Positions 1 through 10,106 of a stretch of DNA of 56,385 nucleotides are shown piece after piece (within the stretch, counting starts at the first letter, position 1; every line of letters starts with the position of its first letter). Source of the stretch: Crocinitomicaceae bacterium (GTDB lineage Bacteria > Bacteroidota > Bacteroidia > Flavobacteriales_D > Crocinitomicaceae); assembly GCA_021740085.1 (NCBI GenBank), contig JAIPAL010000005.1, forward strand, positions 1-56,385, in the 5' to 3' direction. The notes beneath the pieces were generated by a model. It saw only the letters and a list, made by a program, of their open reading frames with translations, was not told the origin of the DNA and ran no database searches. The translations under genes and the position numbers were made by a program.

Positions 1-759
1 GTAAGACCGAGCAAACATCAAATCGATAATTTAATGGTGCCCATCCAAGAAAGAATCACTGCAGGTGAAAGGACCTTGGTCACTACGCTAACGAAAAGAA
101 TGGCGGAAGAACTTCAGAAATACTTTGATAAACTTGGCATAAAGTGTCGCTATATCCATAGCGAAGTAACCACCATCGATCGAGTAGAAATTCTACGGCA
201 ATTGAGAATGGGTATTTTTGATGTATTAATCGGTGTTAATCTTTTAAGAGAAGGCCTCGATTTACCTGAAGTTTCACTGGTAGCCATTTTAGATGCCGAC
301 AAAGAAGGATTCTTGAGGAACGAAAGATCCTTAGTTCAAACCGTTGGAAGAGCGGCTAGAAATGTCAACGGAAAAGTAATTATGTATGCCGACAAAATCA
401 CCAATTCCATGCAACGGACCATCGATGAAACGGCACGCAGAAGAGCTATGCAAATTGAGTATAACCTGGAACATGGTCAAAGTCCAACTGCATTGAATAA
501 ATCAATTGAAATTAGTTTAGAATCTAAGCAAAAACTAGAAATTGAAAAGGAAATTACAGTACTATCCCAAGAAATCAAACAAATTCAGTCCGAAGCGGCA
601 GAACAAAAAAGTTTTTATGGGAACCAAGAGCAATTAAAAGATGTTCTTAAAAACCTTCGTAAACAAATGGAAAAAGCGGCAAAATCTTTAGATTTTATAG
701 AAGCTGCGCACTACAGAGATCAATTATTTGAATTAGAAAAATTAAAAGAAAAACCATGA
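1..759 (+). CDS. uvrB: UvrABC excinuclease subunit B, C-terminal part
   Basis: This is the 3' end of uvrB; the reading frame is open from base 1, so the 5' part lies outside the window. UvrB is the damage-verifying helicase-like subunit of nucleotide excision repair. The 252 visible residues carry the second helicase lobe, with the family motifs [15 protein letters not shown] and QTVGRAARN, followed by a linker and a C-terminal UVR motif (about fragment residues 205-240) that contacts UvrC/UvrA. The stop overlaps the next start as ATGA. uvrA is in the same window about 50 kb away, so the two are not one operon. Identity is certain; only length and N-terminus are unseen. Confidence 0.97.
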   Translation, partial: VRPSKHQIDNLMVPIQERITAGERTLVTTLTKRMAEELQKYFDKLGIKCRYIHSEVTTIDRVEILRQLRMGIFDVLIGVNLLREGLDLPEVSLVAILDADKEGFLRNERSLVQTVGRAARNVNGKVIMYADKITNSMQRTIDETARRRAMQIEYNLEHGQSPTALNKSIEISLESKQKLEIEKEITVLSQEIKQIQSEAAEQKSFYGNQEQLKDVLKNLRKQMEKAAKSLDFIEAAHYRDQLFELEKLKEKP

Positions 760-1061
760 AAAATAACTTTCCCCTGACGCTTTTTAGATGGGTAGCCATT
801 TCGGAAGGAATTTCATATTTGGCTTTACTGTCCAATATGCTTTTTATTAAACCTTCAAATTTAGTTCTTTATAAATCGCTTTTATATCCCATTGGCATGG
901 CACATGGCGTTTTATTCATAGGATATATTTTATTAGCTATACTACTAGCCAAATCTTTGCGATGGAATTTCGTAAGTCTCGGCATTGTCCTATTCGCCTC
1001 TTTGCTACCTTTTGCGACATTTATAGTTGAAAGACGGTATTTGAAAAAATCTTCCCATTAA
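756..1061 (+). CDS. DUF3817 small integral membrane protein
   Basis: A 101-residue protein with about three hydrophobic segments. It opens with the [15 protein letters not shown] pattern and has the GMAHGVLF segment near residues 47-54, both typical of the DUF3817 membrane family. Function is unknown. It overlaps the uvrB stop by 4 nt (ATGA), so it is probably translated from the same message. The short basic tail (about residues 92-101) is likely cytoplasmic. Family assignment is by recognised motif pattern; no role is inferred. Confidence 0.85.
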   Translation: MKNNFPLTLFRWVAISEGISYLALLSNMLFIKPSNLVLYKSLLYPIGMAHGVLFIGYILLAILLAKSLRWNFVSLGIVLFASLLPFATFIVERRYLKKSSH

Positions 1062-1084
1062 AAAAAAAGAGTAGCACAAGCAAA

Positions 1085-2575
1085 TTACATTCTATCCAGC
1101 GGAGTCTTTACACCATCCACTAAGGAATAACAGGCTAATTTATCTTTGAAAACAGAAGATTTAAAAATTGACTTATTTAACAACATTCGAACACATTCTT
1201 GAATTCCTTCTACAATCGAAGGATGAGGATGCACTAATTCAGACAATACTTCAATGGGTAAGTTAAGTTTTATTAATAAGCCAATTGCTTGAATAGCGGT
1301 TGAGGCATGCGCACCTACCACACGCATCCCCAAAATGCGCATTTCACTATCATTAGTAACAATTATCTTAAAAAAGCCTTGTGTTTTCCGCATGGCAATT
1401 GCTCGAGAAATCAACGAGTAATCAATTTTCACGACTTTCACAGGAATATTTTTCTCGACGCATTGTTGTTCATTCAATCCAACGGATGCTACCTCTGGTG
1501 CAAGAAACATAATCGTGCAGATATTATCGTAATTTAGTTTATCCGGTGTTTCACCAAATGCCTTTTCAACGGCATGTCTACCTTCAATTTCTCCCACATT
1601 AACCAAAGCAATTCTTCCAGAAACATCTCCAATAGCATAAATATGAGGAATATTCGTCCGTGTATCCTCGTCTCCAATGTGCACTCCTCTTTTTGAAAGT
1701 ATAACGCCAGCATTTTCTAGGCCAATACCTTCAATATTTGGCTGTCGACCGACCGATAAAAGCGCTTTTTCAACCCTTATTACTTCACGGGAACCATCAG
1801 GATATGACAATTCATATTCTACTTCATCACCTATTCTTTCTAGGCGTTCTAATTGGGCATTCGAATGAAGCACCACGCCATGATTAGTGAGGTTTTTAGA
1901 CACTAATTTTGCAATATCCTCATCTTCGAAAGGTAAAATTCTTTCTTGACGATCAATAATATGAACCTTTGTTTTTCCGAAATTTGAAAATATGGTAGCG
2001 TATTCACATCCAATTACCCCAGCACCAACAATAACCATACTTTTAGGATAGTCTGATATGGAATCTATGCCATCACTTGTCATGATTATTTTTCCATCTA
2101 CTTCAATATTAGGCAATGCGCGCGGGCGACTTCCGGTAGCAAGAATGATATTATGTCCAAAAATTATTTTCTCTTCGCCTTCATGATTTATTTTAACACG
2201 ATGCTCATCCATAAGCATGGCATGTCCTTTTTCATAATGCAACAAATTATTCATGGACTCAGTTTGCATTAATTTTATATGGGCAGAATATTGGAATTTA
2301 CGTTCAAAGATTGCCTCAGCAAGAATTTGCCTTGCCTCCTCCCATTTTAATTCAAACCTAGACCTTCCTTTAGCGACAATCATGTCGTTGATATCTGCTA
2401 CACGGCAAGATAATTCCCACAATGTTTTGGAGGAAAGAGCGCCATTATAGACGCCTGCCCCACCCACTTTATCTTTTTCAATCAGACAAATTCGCTTGCC
2501 AAAATCAATTCCACGCATTGCGGCGGCATACCCAGCAGGACCGCCTCCAATTACAATAAGATCAAATTCTTCCAT
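1085..2575 (-). CDS. Class I pyridine nucleotide-disulfide-type flavoprotein lacking the redox cysteines
   Basis: A 496-residue protein with the dihydrolipoyl dehydrogenase / soluble transhydrogenase architecture: FAD-binding GGGPAG (residues 10-15), a second dinucleotide-binding VGAGVIGCEYA motif, a GDVSG flavin motif and a C-terminal dimerisation domain with HPHPSIVE (H451, E456). At the active site, where the family has GGTCxxxGCxPSK, this protein has GGAGVYNGALSSK (38-50). Both redox-active cysteines are replaced, by G41 and A46. It therefore cannot use the usual disulfide relay and is not a normal lipoamide dehydrogenase. A transhydrogenase-like or direct flavin-to-acceptor activity is possible. 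It stands alone, convergent with the DUF3817 gene and divergent from the YkgJ gene. Confidence 0.85.
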   Translation of the reverse strand: MEEFDLIVIGGGPAGYAAAMRGIDFGKRICLIEKDKVGGAGVYNGALSSKTLWELSCRVADINDMIVAKGRSRFELKWEEARQILAEAIFERKFQYSAHIKLMQTESMNNLLHYEKGHAMLMDEHRVKINHEGEEKIIFGHNIILATGSRPRALPNIEVDGKIIMTSDGIDSISDYPKSMVIVGAGVIGCEYATIFSNFGKTKVHIIDRQERILPFEDEDIAKLVSKNLTNHGVVLHSNAQLERLERIGDEVEYELSYPDGSREVIRVEKALLSVGRQPNIEGIGLENAGVILSKRGVHIGDEDTRTNIPHIYAIGDVSGRIALVNVGEIEGRHAVEKAFGETPDKLNYDNICTIMFLAPEVASVGLNEQQCVEKNIPVKVVKIDYSLISRAIAMRKTQGFFKIIVTNDSEMRILGMRVVGAHASTAIQAIGLLIKLNLPIEVLSELVHPHPSIVEGIQECVRMLLNKSIFKSSVFKDKLACYSLVDGVKTPLDRM

Positions 2576-2645
2576 TCTTTCACTAAATTCGCGTAAATAT
2601 AATGATTGTTAAAGGATTTTAAATTGAATTTTTGAATTTGCACAA

Positions 2646-3131
2646 ATGAAATTGGATGATCAACTTTTGCTGGAAAAAGCAATAAAAGATAAACAAGAGA
2701 TTAAAAAAGCGACACTCAAATTAAAAAGTGTCAAACGCTTGGATGATGTTTTTAGAGTTGCGCATGAAGCTGAATTTAAGAAAAGAGACTGCCTAAATTG
2801 TGCGAATTGTTGTAAAACGACCAGTCCTATTTTTCGAGATACGGACGTAAAAAGAATTGCCAAACACTTGAGGTTAAAAGAAAGCCAATTTATAGACAAC
2901 TATTTAAGAATAGATGAGGATAGCGATCTTGTGCTAAAAACATCGCCTTGTGCATTTCTTGAGGAGGATAATACTTGCAGTATTTATGAATATAGACCCT
3001 TAGCTTGTAGAGAATACCCTCATACGAATCGTAAAAATATGTATCAAATATTAGAATTAACAGCGGCTAATACGCAAATTTGTCCAGCCGTTGCAGCAAT
3101 TGTCGAAAAACTGTGTTCGCTAAGTAAATAA
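2646..3131 (+). CDS. YkgJ-family cysteine cluster protein
   Basis: 161 residues with the metal-binding pattern of the YkgJ/CxxCxxCC (UPF0153-like) family: C49, C52, C55 and C56 in DCLNCANCCK, then C102, C111, C121 and C146. The cysteines probably bind zinc or an iron-sulfur cluster; the biochemical role is not established. The N-terminal 45 residues are lysine-rich and helical. Two bases separate it from the following glycosyltransferase, so they are likely co-transcribed. A near-consensus -7 box (TGAATTTG, 2633-2640) ends 5 nt before the ATG. Confidence 0.88.
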   Translation: MKLDDQLLLEKAIKDKQEIKKATLKLKSVKRLDDVFRVAHEAEFKKRDCLNCANCCKTTSPIFRDTDVKRIAKHLRLKESQFIDNYLRIDEDSDLVLKTSPCAFLEEDNTCSIYEYRPLACREYPHTNRKNMYQILELTAANTQICPAVAAIVEKLCSLSK

Positions 3132-3133
3132 AT

Positions 3134-3907
3134 ATGGGGCTTTCATTAATTATTTCAGTTTATAACGATTATCCAGCTCTACTTTGCGTGTTAAATTCAT
3201 TGGTGCTACAAAGTCATAAAAATTTCGAAATTATTATTGCACATGATAGCAAGGAGGTCACCATTCATTCACTAATTCAAAAGTACCAATCCACCTTAAA
3301 AATAAAAGTGGTTCAACAAGAAGACCAAGGCTTTCGAAAAAACGAAATATTAAACAAATCGATTGAGCAAACAAGTTTTGAAAAAATCGTATTTATTGAT
3401 GGTGATTGCATGTTGCACAAGCATTTCATGCGGAATTATGAACGATGCATCATAAAAGGAAGATTTTGTGCTGGTCGCCGTTTGGATGTAGATAGCAAAA
3501 CAGCTGGCTTACTCCGAAGTAATACCATACAAAAAGCTAATCTATTCCATTTTATAAAAAATAAAACAAAACGAATTGAGGAGCGACTTTACGCTCCTTA
3601 TTTCCCACAATCGTTGTTATCAAAACCAAAACTTCTAGGCTGTAACATGGGCTGGCATAAACTGGATTTAATCGCTTTAAATGGCTTTGATGCAGATTAT
3701 CAAAATCCCGGTTATGGGGAAGATGTCGATATCGAATGGAGAGCTGTTAAACTAGGTCTACTACCTTATTCCATGCGCTTTAAAGCAATTCAATATCATT
3801 TAGAACACGCCCGCCCTAATCGAAAAGAAATCGTAGAAAAAGCAAAAGAAATGCTCGATCAAAAAATCATCCTCGGAATGGCGAGGTGCCAAAATGGTTT
3901 ATGTTGA
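3134..3907 (+). CDS. GT2-family glycosyltransferase
   Basis: 257 residues. The N-terminus SLIISVYND is the GT-A nucleotide-sugar fold start, DGD (89-91) is the DxD metal/nucleotide-sugar site, and the second half has the galactosyltransferase-like C-terminal pattern GYGEDVDIEWRA near residue 200. No transmembrane segment is visible, so it is probably cytoplasmic or peripheral. It lies outside the main polysaccharide cluster, directly after the YkgJ-type gene (2 nt gap). The acceptor cannot be deduced. Confidence 0.88.
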   Translation: MGLSLIISVYNDYPALLCVLNSLVLQSHKNFEIIIAHDSKEVTIHSLIQKYQSTLKIKVVQQEDQGFRKNEILNKSIEQTSFEKIVFIDGDCMLHKHFMRNYERCIIKGRFCAGRRLDVDSKTAGLLRSNTIQKANLFHFIKNKTKRIEERLYAPYFPQSLLSKPKLLGCNMGWHKLDLIALNGFDADYQNPGYGEDVDIEWRAVKLGLLPYSMRFKAIQYHLEHARPNRKEIVEKAKEMLDQKIILGMARCQNGLC

Positions 3908-3991
3908 AGATAATGTTAGATCAAGCAATTTTATTTAATTAATTGACAACGATTGACTATATTTATACGTCCTAAAAACTCAAATTCATAC

Positions 3992-6900
3992 ATGAAATAT
4001 ATAGTTACCTCCACATTGTTTCTTTTATTAGTTAGCTATAATACACATTCTCAACGTGCTAAAGATGGAAACTATACTGTTAATGCAGCCAATACAACGC
4101 TAAATAGCTATTCATATTTACTTTCAAACGCAACTGCAGGTCAATCCGCTATTTCATCAAGTAGTAATACAATGGTTGGTGGCTTGTTTACCCTAAACCT
4201 TGCACCAGGCGATTTAATTTTAATCATTCAAATGCAAGGTGCTTCCTTGAACGTTGATACCTATGCAACGAACGAATACATTAATTCGAATGGTTTATTT
4301 TGGGGCCCATTAACCTCGCCTATTGGGCATCTTAATGATTGGAATCTATTCCAAGATTTATGGGGAGAAGTGACGAATTATAACAATGCTGGTAAGTTTG
4401 AATTAGCGGAGGTTAAATCTGTTACTGGTGCTAGTACAATCAATTTAATGTGTCCTTTGGTTCGTTCTTATACAGCGAGTGGTCATGTTCAGATTGTTCG
4501 AATTCCAAGGTTTAACAACCTAACATTAAATTCGAATGCATCCATAGTTCCGACATTATGGAATGGAAATTCAGGAGGTATCGTTGCCTTAGAAATAAAT
4601 GGAAATCTTGTCTTTAATACAGCAAGTAAAATATCCGCAACTGGTGCGGGATTTCGAGGTGGACAAACAGAAGATTTTACCTTGGGAGCACCACCTGGAA
4701 ATGTCAATGATATCGGTTTTTGTGCATCGTACGTCTCCACGCAAGGTGCTGAAAAAGGAGAAGGGATTGCGGGTTTTTATACCGAATATGACGCTATTTA
4801 CTCTAGATATTGTAAGTCAGCGCCGGCCAACGGTGGCGGAGGAGGTGGAAATCACAACGCTGGTGGTGGGGGTGGTTCTAACGTGGCAACTGGAACGTAT
4901 ACCGGAAAAGGTGTTCCTAATCCGCTTTATAACACTTCATGGAATCTTGAGGCACCCGGATTTGGCGGTTCAATTAGTTCAGGCGGAGGAAGAGGCGGTT
5001 ATTCGGGTTCAACAATTGATCAAAATGAATTAACGATTGGGCCAAACAATACAGCATGGGGAGGAGATTACCGCAGAAAAGAAGGAGGATTAGGGGGACA
5101 TCCCTTAGCATTAGACGCCACCCGAATTTTTGCTGGTGGTGGAGGTGGTGCCGGCGACCAAAATAATGGACAAGGTGGAAACGGTGGCCGCGGTGGCGGC
5201 ATTGCTTTTATTAAAGTATATGGTACGGTAAGTGGTCCAGGTACCATTGAAGCTAATGGGGCAGTTGGTCAAAATGCGAATTCCGCAGGATTAACCGCAC
5301 CGCAAACATCGGCCATAAAATATGGAAACGATGCAGCAGGCGGCGCCGGTGGCGGCGGAACAATTTACATTTCAAATGCTGGAACACTACCGCCTACTTT
5401 AACGCTTGATAGCAAAGGAGGCGCTGGTGGTACACAGGTATTATCAGTTGGTTTATTTGCTTCTAATCCAACAATGGAAGCGGATGGTCCAGGCGGTGGT
5501 GGTGGCGGAGGCTTTATTTCAATTTCAGCGGGAACATCGCCTCAATCCGTTATTGGTGGAGTTAGTGGAACTACCAATTCTGCCCATGTAATTAATTTTC
5601 CTCCAAATGGAGCAACAGGCGGTGCAGCCGGTAGTTCAACTACTAATACTTCTTTTTATGATATAATTGCTGCAAATGATACCATTTGTTCTGGCGGATC
5701 TGTAGCATTAACTGCTTCAACCATAGGGAATCCTCCCCCCGGATTATTAACCTGGTACACAAGCGCTTTTGGAAATACGGTAGTTGCTACTGGAAATTCA
5801 TACACAACACCCGTTATTAATAGCACTACCACTTACTGGATTGGAATTTGTCCTGGTAGTTTTAGAAAACCCGTGACCGTTTATGTAAGCACTCCCCCAA
5901 CGATAAATGGTGTTGCAATCGTAACGAATTCAACTTGCTTAAGTGCAGGATCTATTTCGGGACTCAGTGCTACTGGAGGGACACAACCCTATGTTTATAC
6001 ATGGAATGGCGTAGTTTCACCAACTGCATCGATCAATAATCTTATTCCAGGTGTTTATACGCTTACGGTAACAGATGCATTAGGATGCGCAAATTCAAGT
6101 ATACCCTATACCATTTTGGGAACCGCAGGTCCAATAGTCAATGTCGCGGGAATTACCATCGTTTCTCAATCTTGCAATGGAACATTGGGTGCTATCAACG
6201 GGATTACTGCTCAGGGCACCAACCTAAGTTATAGTTGGACGGGAACAGCTAGTACCTCCATCAATCCAAGTAATTTAGTAGCCGGAAATTACACCTTAAC
6301 GGTTACGGATGGCAATGGCTGTATAGCAAGTGCTGGACCATTTACTATTCCTTTTATTAGTGGGCCAACAATAAACGGAACTCAATTACAAGTTACTGAC
6401 GAAAATTGTTTTCAGGGGAATGGTTCTATCTCCGGAATTACAGCAAATGGTGTTGGTCTTAACTATGCTTGGAGTCCTTCAGGAATTACTACCAATAATC
6501 TATCGAATGTATCGGCTGGTAACTACACGCTTACTGTGACTGATACAAATGGCTGCACTAGTCAATATGGACCAGTTACAGTTACTAATACAAGTCCGCC
6601 AAGTATTGCCAATACTGCCTTACTGACACCTGATGATTGTAACCAAAATAACGGCTCAATCACTGGAATTACGGTAAGCGGAGGAACCCTTCCGTATGCA
6701 ATTACTTGGAATAACACCGCTCAAACAAGCTTGGATATCCTTAATTTATCAGGAGGAACTTATACCTTGTATGTCACCGATGTATTTGGTTGTTCGGATA
6801 GCCTTGGCCCCTTGCTTATTTCTTCCAACGGAGGGCCTTCAATTGGTATGAATGGGTTGAATTTAGCGATGGTGCAATGCAATGGTTCGCTCGGTGGAAT

Positions 6901-7798
6901 TAGCGGATTGAGCGTAAGCGGTTTAGGAAACACCTATCTTTGGTCAAATGGAACTACTACACTTAACAACCCAAATCTTACAATAGGAACGTATGTTTTA
7001 ACTGTTACCGATCAAAACAATTGTACGGATAGCATTTCGCTCAATATTACTGGATACTCGGCGCCATTAATTGATGCTACCATGCTAAGCATGGTTCAGC
7101 CTACCTGTCTTCAATTGGGAAGTATAAGTGGGATTCAAGTAAGTAATGGCACTGGAAACTTTTCCTATATATGGACTAATACTAATCAAAACACATTAGA
7201 CATTACAAATCTATCTGCGGGGAGTTATACCCTTATCGTATTGGATTTAACTTCCAATTGCTCGGATACACTTTACAATATTATTTTAACGCCCCCTACC
7301 TACCCAATTGCCAATTTTTCCTTTACACCAATGGACCCAGACTTAAATGAAGTCATCACTTTCACGAATACATCGTCAGGAAATTGGACTATTGAAAACT
7401 GGTTAATCAGTGGACAGCCATTTAACAACTCACCAATCCCCTACTCTTTTTCATTGGAAGGAACGTATCCAGTTCAATTAATAGTTAGTAATAACCTAGG
7501 TTGTGCTGATACAATTACACAAAATATTGTTGTCTACGACGAATTCACCGTTCCAAATGTATTTACACCGAATAGCGATGGATCCAATGATTTTTTCACG
7601 ATAGATGGCCTTAAACCAAATTCAAAACTAGTGATATTAAATAGATGGGGAGATTTAGTCTTTGAATCAAATAACTATCAGAACAATTGGGAGGGCGATG
7701 ATTTTAATGGAAAAGCACTCGTTGAAGGTGTTTACACAATTATTTTTACTGATAATTCAAGTTCCACCTACTACGGCTTCTTCCATTTAATTCGCTAG
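3992..7798 (+). CDS. Giant T9SS type B surface protein with glycine-rich domain and SprB-like repeats
   Basis: The ATG at 3992 is chosen because it begins a clean signal peptide ([21 protein letters not shown]); an in-frame codon at 3953 adds a polar, non-signal extension. The protein has 1268 residues. In order: signal peptide, a beta-rich N-terminal region, a glycine-rich region (about residues 280-550), an Ig-like segment, six SprB-type repeats (about 649-1090) each with xGSIxGI and YTLTVTDxxGC, a PKD-like domain, and a type B T9SS / gliding-motility C-terminal domain (about 1184-1268, [10 protein letters not shown]...NRWG...GVY). It should be exported by Sec, then by T9SS, to the cell surface. 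SprB-repeat proteins are known adhesins, some used in gliding; this protein's ligand is unknown. Confidence 0.9.
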   Translation: MKYIVTSTLFLLLVSYNTHSQRAKDGNYTVNAANTTLNSYSYLLSNATAGQSAISSSSNTMVGGLFTLNLAPGDLILIIQMQGASLNVDTYATNEYINSNGLFWGPLTSPIGHLNDWNLFQDLWGEVTNYNNAGKFELAEVKSVTGASTINLMCPLVRSYTASGHVQIVRIPRFNNLTLNSNASIVPTLWNGNSGGIVALEINGNLVFNTASKISATGAGFRGGQTEDFTLGAPPGNVNDIGFCASYVSTQGAEKGEGIAGFYTEYDAIYSRYCKSAPANGGGGGGNHNAGGGGGSNVATGTYTGKGVPNPLYNTSWNLEAPGFGGSISSGGGRGGYSGSTIDQNELTIGPNNTAWGGDYRRKEGGLGGHPLALDATRIFAGGGGGAGDQNNGQGGNGGRGGGIAFIKVYGTVSGPGTIEANGAVGQNANSAGLTAPQTSAIKYGNDAAGGAGGGGTIYISNAGTLPPTLTLDSKGGAGGTQVLSVGLFASNPTMEADGPGGGGGGGFISISAGTSPQSVIGGVSGTTNSAHVINFPPNGATGGAAGSSTTNTSFYDIIAANDTICSGGSVALTASTIGNPPPGLLTWYTSAFGNTVVATGNSYTTPVINSTTTYWIGICPGSFRKPVTVYVSTPPTINGVAIVTNSTCLSAGSISGLSATGGTQPYVYTWNGVVSPTASINNLIPGVYTLTVTDALGCANSSIPYTILGTAGPIVNVAGITIVSQSCNGTLGAINGITAQGTNLSYSWTGTASTSINPSNLVAGNYTLTVTDGNGCIASAGPFTIPFISGPTINGTQLQVTDENCFQGNGSISGITANGVGLNYAWSPSGITTNNLSNVSAGNYTLTVTDTNGCTSQYGPVTVTNTSPPSIANTALLTPDDCNQNNGSITGITVSGGTLPYAITWNNTAQTSLDILNLSGGTYTLYVTDVFGCSDSLGPLLISSNGGPSIGMNGLNLAMVQCNGSLGGISGLSVSGLGNTYLWSNGTTTLNNPNLTIGTYVLTVTDQNNCTDSISLNITGYSAPLIDATMLSMVQPTCLQLGSISGIQVSNGTGNFSYIWTNTNQNTLDITNLSAGSYTLIVLDLTSNCSDTLYNIILTPPTYPIANFSFTPMDPDLNEVITFTNTSSGNWTIENWLISGQPFNNSPIPYSFSLEGTYPVQLIVSNNLGCADTITQNIVVYDEFTVPNVFTPNSDGSNDFFTIDGLKPNSKLVILNRWGDLVFESNNYQNNWEGDDFNGKALVEGVYTIIFTDNSSSTYYGFFHLIR
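5936..7261 (+). repeat. Six SprB-type protein repeats
   Basis: Six imperfect repeats of about 72-76 codons. Each starts at a cysteine followed by (L/I)GSIxGI, then a YxWxx core, and ends YTLTVTDxxGC. The repeats are divergent at DNA level, so they are old rather than recently expanded. The paired cysteines at the ends of each unit may form disulfides on the cell surface. Confidence 0.8.
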
Positions 7799-7880
7799 TC
7801 ATTTTTAGCTATTTTGGCAGAACAAAGAGGATAAAAGGTAATTCCTTACATGTATAAAAAATAAAAACCATATAAAATTG

Positions 7881-7888
7881 TACCTTTG
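7881..7888 (+). promoter_or_regulatory. Candidate -7 box for tatA-purE
   Basis: TACCTTTG matches the Bacteroidota TAnnTTTG -7 consensus and ends 16 nt before the tatA start. No good -33 TTTG element is visible at the usual spacing. Confidence 0.5.
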
Positions 7889-7904
7889 TTTTAAGTAAAG
7901 AAAA

Positions 7905-8357
7905 ATGATACATATCCCTTTATTTTTAAATGATATTTCAGGCTCTGAGATTCTTGTTATTATGCTTTTTATACTTATGTTTTTTGGGTCAAAAAGTATA
8001 CCCAGCATTGCTAAAACAATTGGGAAAGGATTATATCAAATTAGAAATGCAACAGCTGAAATCCAGCATGAAATAAAGAATTCTGTTTCCGATATCACTA
8101 CAGATATTAACATAAAAAATATCTTAACTGAAAAACAAGAAGAACTACTTGCCCCCATGGATCAAATTTATTCGGAAATTGAAAACACAATGCATTACGA
8201 TAATAATACCGGAAATAAAGAACCCATTCAAACAGTTGAAGAAACAGCTGCAACAACAGAAACAGCCGAATTGGTAGAAAATAAAGAAAATATCATTACA
8301 AATAGTAACGAAGATAATAGTAAGAATAATGATTCAAGTAGCGATAATAATGGGTAG
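7905..8357 (+). CDS. tatA: Twin-arginine translocase TatA/TatB-like subunit
   Basis: 150 residues. A short periplasmic start is followed by one transmembrane helix (about 12-27), the FGSK hinge (27-30) and an amphipathic helix ([13 protein letters not shown]), the TatA/B/E signature. TatA oligomers form the pore for folded proteins carrying twin-arginine signals. The last 65 residues are a low-complexity acidic tail rich in N, E, T and S, longer than in typical TatA; TatB-like function cannot be excluded. The 3' end overlaps purE by 29 nt. No tatC is in the window. Confidence 0.85.
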   Translation: MIHIPLFLNDISGSEILVIMLFILMFFGSKSIPSIAKTIGKGLYQIRNATAEIQHEIKNSVSDITTDINIKNILTEKQEELLAPMDQIYSEIENTMHYDNNTGNKEPIQTVEETAATTETAELVENKENIITNSNEDNSKNNDSSSDNNG

Positions 8358-8811
8358 TTCCTCGGACTATCCAACGATGAAAGCAGCAAAGGAAATATTA
8401 GAAGAGTTGGGAATTAGTGCAGATGTAGAAGTTGTTTCCGCACACAGGACACCTGAAAAGATGGTTAACTTCGCTAAAAATGCTGTTTCGAAAGGATATA
8501 AAGTTATCATTGCAGGAGCTGGAGGCGCTGCACATTTACCGGGAATGGTTGCCTCTTTAACCACCTTACCAGTTATTGGCGTCCCAATAAAATCAAGCAA
8601 TTCCATAGATGGTTGGGATAGTATCTTAAGCATTCTTCAAATGCCTAATGGAATTCCCGTAGCAACCGTAGCATTAAATGCTAGTAAAAACGCTGGAATT
8701 TTAGCTGCTAGAATTTTAAGTGTTTCTGATAGTAATATTCAACTTTCGTTGGAAAAATATGCGAACAAAATGAGGGAGGATGTTGAAAAAAGTCAATCAG
8801 ATCTCCATTAA
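8329..8811 (+). CDS. purE: N5-carboxyaminoimidazole ribonucleotide mutase (class I PurE)
   Basis: 160 residues, full length for bacterial PurE. Motifs are [10 protein letters not shown] at the N-terminus, SAHRTPE (37-43) with the catalytic histidine, and [10 protein letters not shown] (63-72). It converts N5-CAIR to CAIR in de novo purine synthesis and acts in the cytoplasm as an octamer. The ATG at 8329 gives the family-standard N-terminus and lies 29 nt inside tatA, so translation may be coupled. No purK is visible. The stop overlaps the convergent muramidase gene by 4 nt. Confidence 0.95.
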   Translation: MIQVAIIMGSSSDYPTMKAAKEILEELGISADVEVVSAHRTPEKMVNFAKNAVSKGYKVIIAGAGGAAHLPGMVASLTTLPVIGVPIKSSNSIDGWDSILSILQMPNGIPVATVALNASKNAGILAARILSVSDSNIQLSLEKYANKMREDVEKSQSDLH

Positions 8812-10106
8812 TTATAAAGCAAATATTTTTTCCTGATTGCTTTGAAATCATCTAATCCTGGCTTCCAAGTTTCGCGAATTTCCTTTGCTGACCATCCTTT
8901 ATCTAATTGTTCCTTCAAGGTAGCTGTTCCTGCCAGGCGATTAAAAAATGAATTTTGATCAATAAAAACATTCGAATCACCCAATAAATCCCTAGCATTC
9001 GTCAGATAGTTCAGATTGATTTCATAACTGCGTTTTGATAAATAGGAATCTAACTGATACCCATTGCACTTATGATTGAATTGAGGAGGGTTTTTTGCAC
9101 CAATTTGAGATGTTGGTGTAAATGAAAAATCAGACGCTGGAAATTTGGGATGTCCATAAATTTCGAATGGTTGGTCTGTCCCCCTCCCAACACTTACCGT
9201 GGTTGCTTCAAAGAGACACAAACTTGGGTATAAAGATATGGCAAGTTCTGATTTTAAATTAGGAGACGGCGGGACGGGCAACACATATTTGGTTTTATGC
9301 GTAAAATTCTTACAAGGAATAATCCACATATTACAGGTGCGTTTATTTGCTAACCATCCTTCACCATTAATCATCAAAGCATATTCCCCGATCGTCATTC
9401 CATATACGATAGGAACAGGATGCATCCCAACAAAAGAGATGAACGCAGGTTCTAAAATAGGTCCATCGATATAATGCGTATTGGGATTAGGACGATCAAG
9501 CACCACCAGTTGCTTATTATTTTCAGCACAAGCCTCCATGACATAATGCAAAGTGGAAAGAAAAGTATAAAAACGAACACCTACATCTTGAATATCAAAA
9601 ATAACAAGGTCAATATCTTTCAAATCCTCAGCTGAGGGTTTTTTATTACTTCCATATAAAGAAACCAAGGGAATTCCCGTTTTCTTATCGATCGAGCTGC
9701 TGACTTTTTCCCCTGCATCTAAATCTCCACGAAAACCATGTTCTGGCGAAAATACTTTTACCACATTTAGTTGCAACGAAAGCATCGTATCGACTAAATG
9801 AATCCCATTTACTACAGAAGTTTGATTACTAACAACAGCAATTCTTTTATTCTTAAGGGAATCAATGAAAAGATGCAAACGATCAATCCCTAATTGAGGT
9901 GGCTTAGAAAAAATGGGGGGTAGATAGTTACTACTAACCAAAGGAATTGAATCGTCCTCAATAACAATAGAACCCATAGCTGAGTTAGAAACGCCTGCTT
10001 TTAAAGTACAAGAATAAAGTAAAATCAATAAAATAGTTTCAAGGCATAATTGCTTTGCGTATTTTTGAATCCTAAAATATTTCCTATTGTCTTTTGAATT
10101 TTTCAT
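8808..10106 (-). CDS. namZ: DUF1343 exo-beta-N-acetylmuramidase-type lipoprotein (NamZ family)
   Basis: 432 residues. The DUF1343/NamZ family motifs are visible: [36 protein letters not shown] and GMTIGEYA. NamZ removes terminal MurNAc from peptidoglycan fragments. The N-terminus has a basic stretch, a hydrophobic core and LLYSC (Cys33), a plausible lipobox, so it is probably a periplasm-facing or outer-membrane lipoprotein. Its ATG lies 20 nt inside the divergent permease gene, an unusual 5'-5' overlap. No other start is available before the signal sequence. Confidence 0.9.
   Translation of the reverse strand: MKNSKDNRKYFRIQKYAKQLCLETILLILLYSCTLKAGVSNSAMGSIVIEDDSIPLVSSNYLPPIFSKPPQLGIDRLHLFIDSLKNKRIAVVSNQTSVVNGIHLVDTMLSLQLNVVKVFSPEHGFRGDLDAGEKVSSSIDKKTGIPLVSLYGSNKKPSAEDLKDIDLVIFDIQDVGVRFYTFLSTLHYVMEACAENNKQLVVLDRPNPNTHYIDGPILEPAFISFVGMHPVPIVYGMTIGEYALMINGEGWLANKRTCNMWIIPCKNFTHKTKYVLPVPPSPNLKSELAISLYPSLCLFEATTVSVGRGTDQPFEIYGHPKFPASDFSFTPTSQIGAKNPPQFNHKCNGYQLDSYLSKRSYEINLNYLTNARDLLGDSNVFIDQNSFFNRLAGTATLKEQLDKGWSAKEIRETWKPGLDDFKAIRKKYLLYN

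Noticed and set aside
1307-2450. Three short plus-strand open frames over the flavoprotein gene
   Set aside because: All lie antisense to a well-supported gene and show no family pattern.
4599-5033. Open frame on the plus strand within the giant T9SS gene
   Set aside because: A by-product of the glycine-rich codons in another frame; the T9SS frame has signal peptide and domain evidence.
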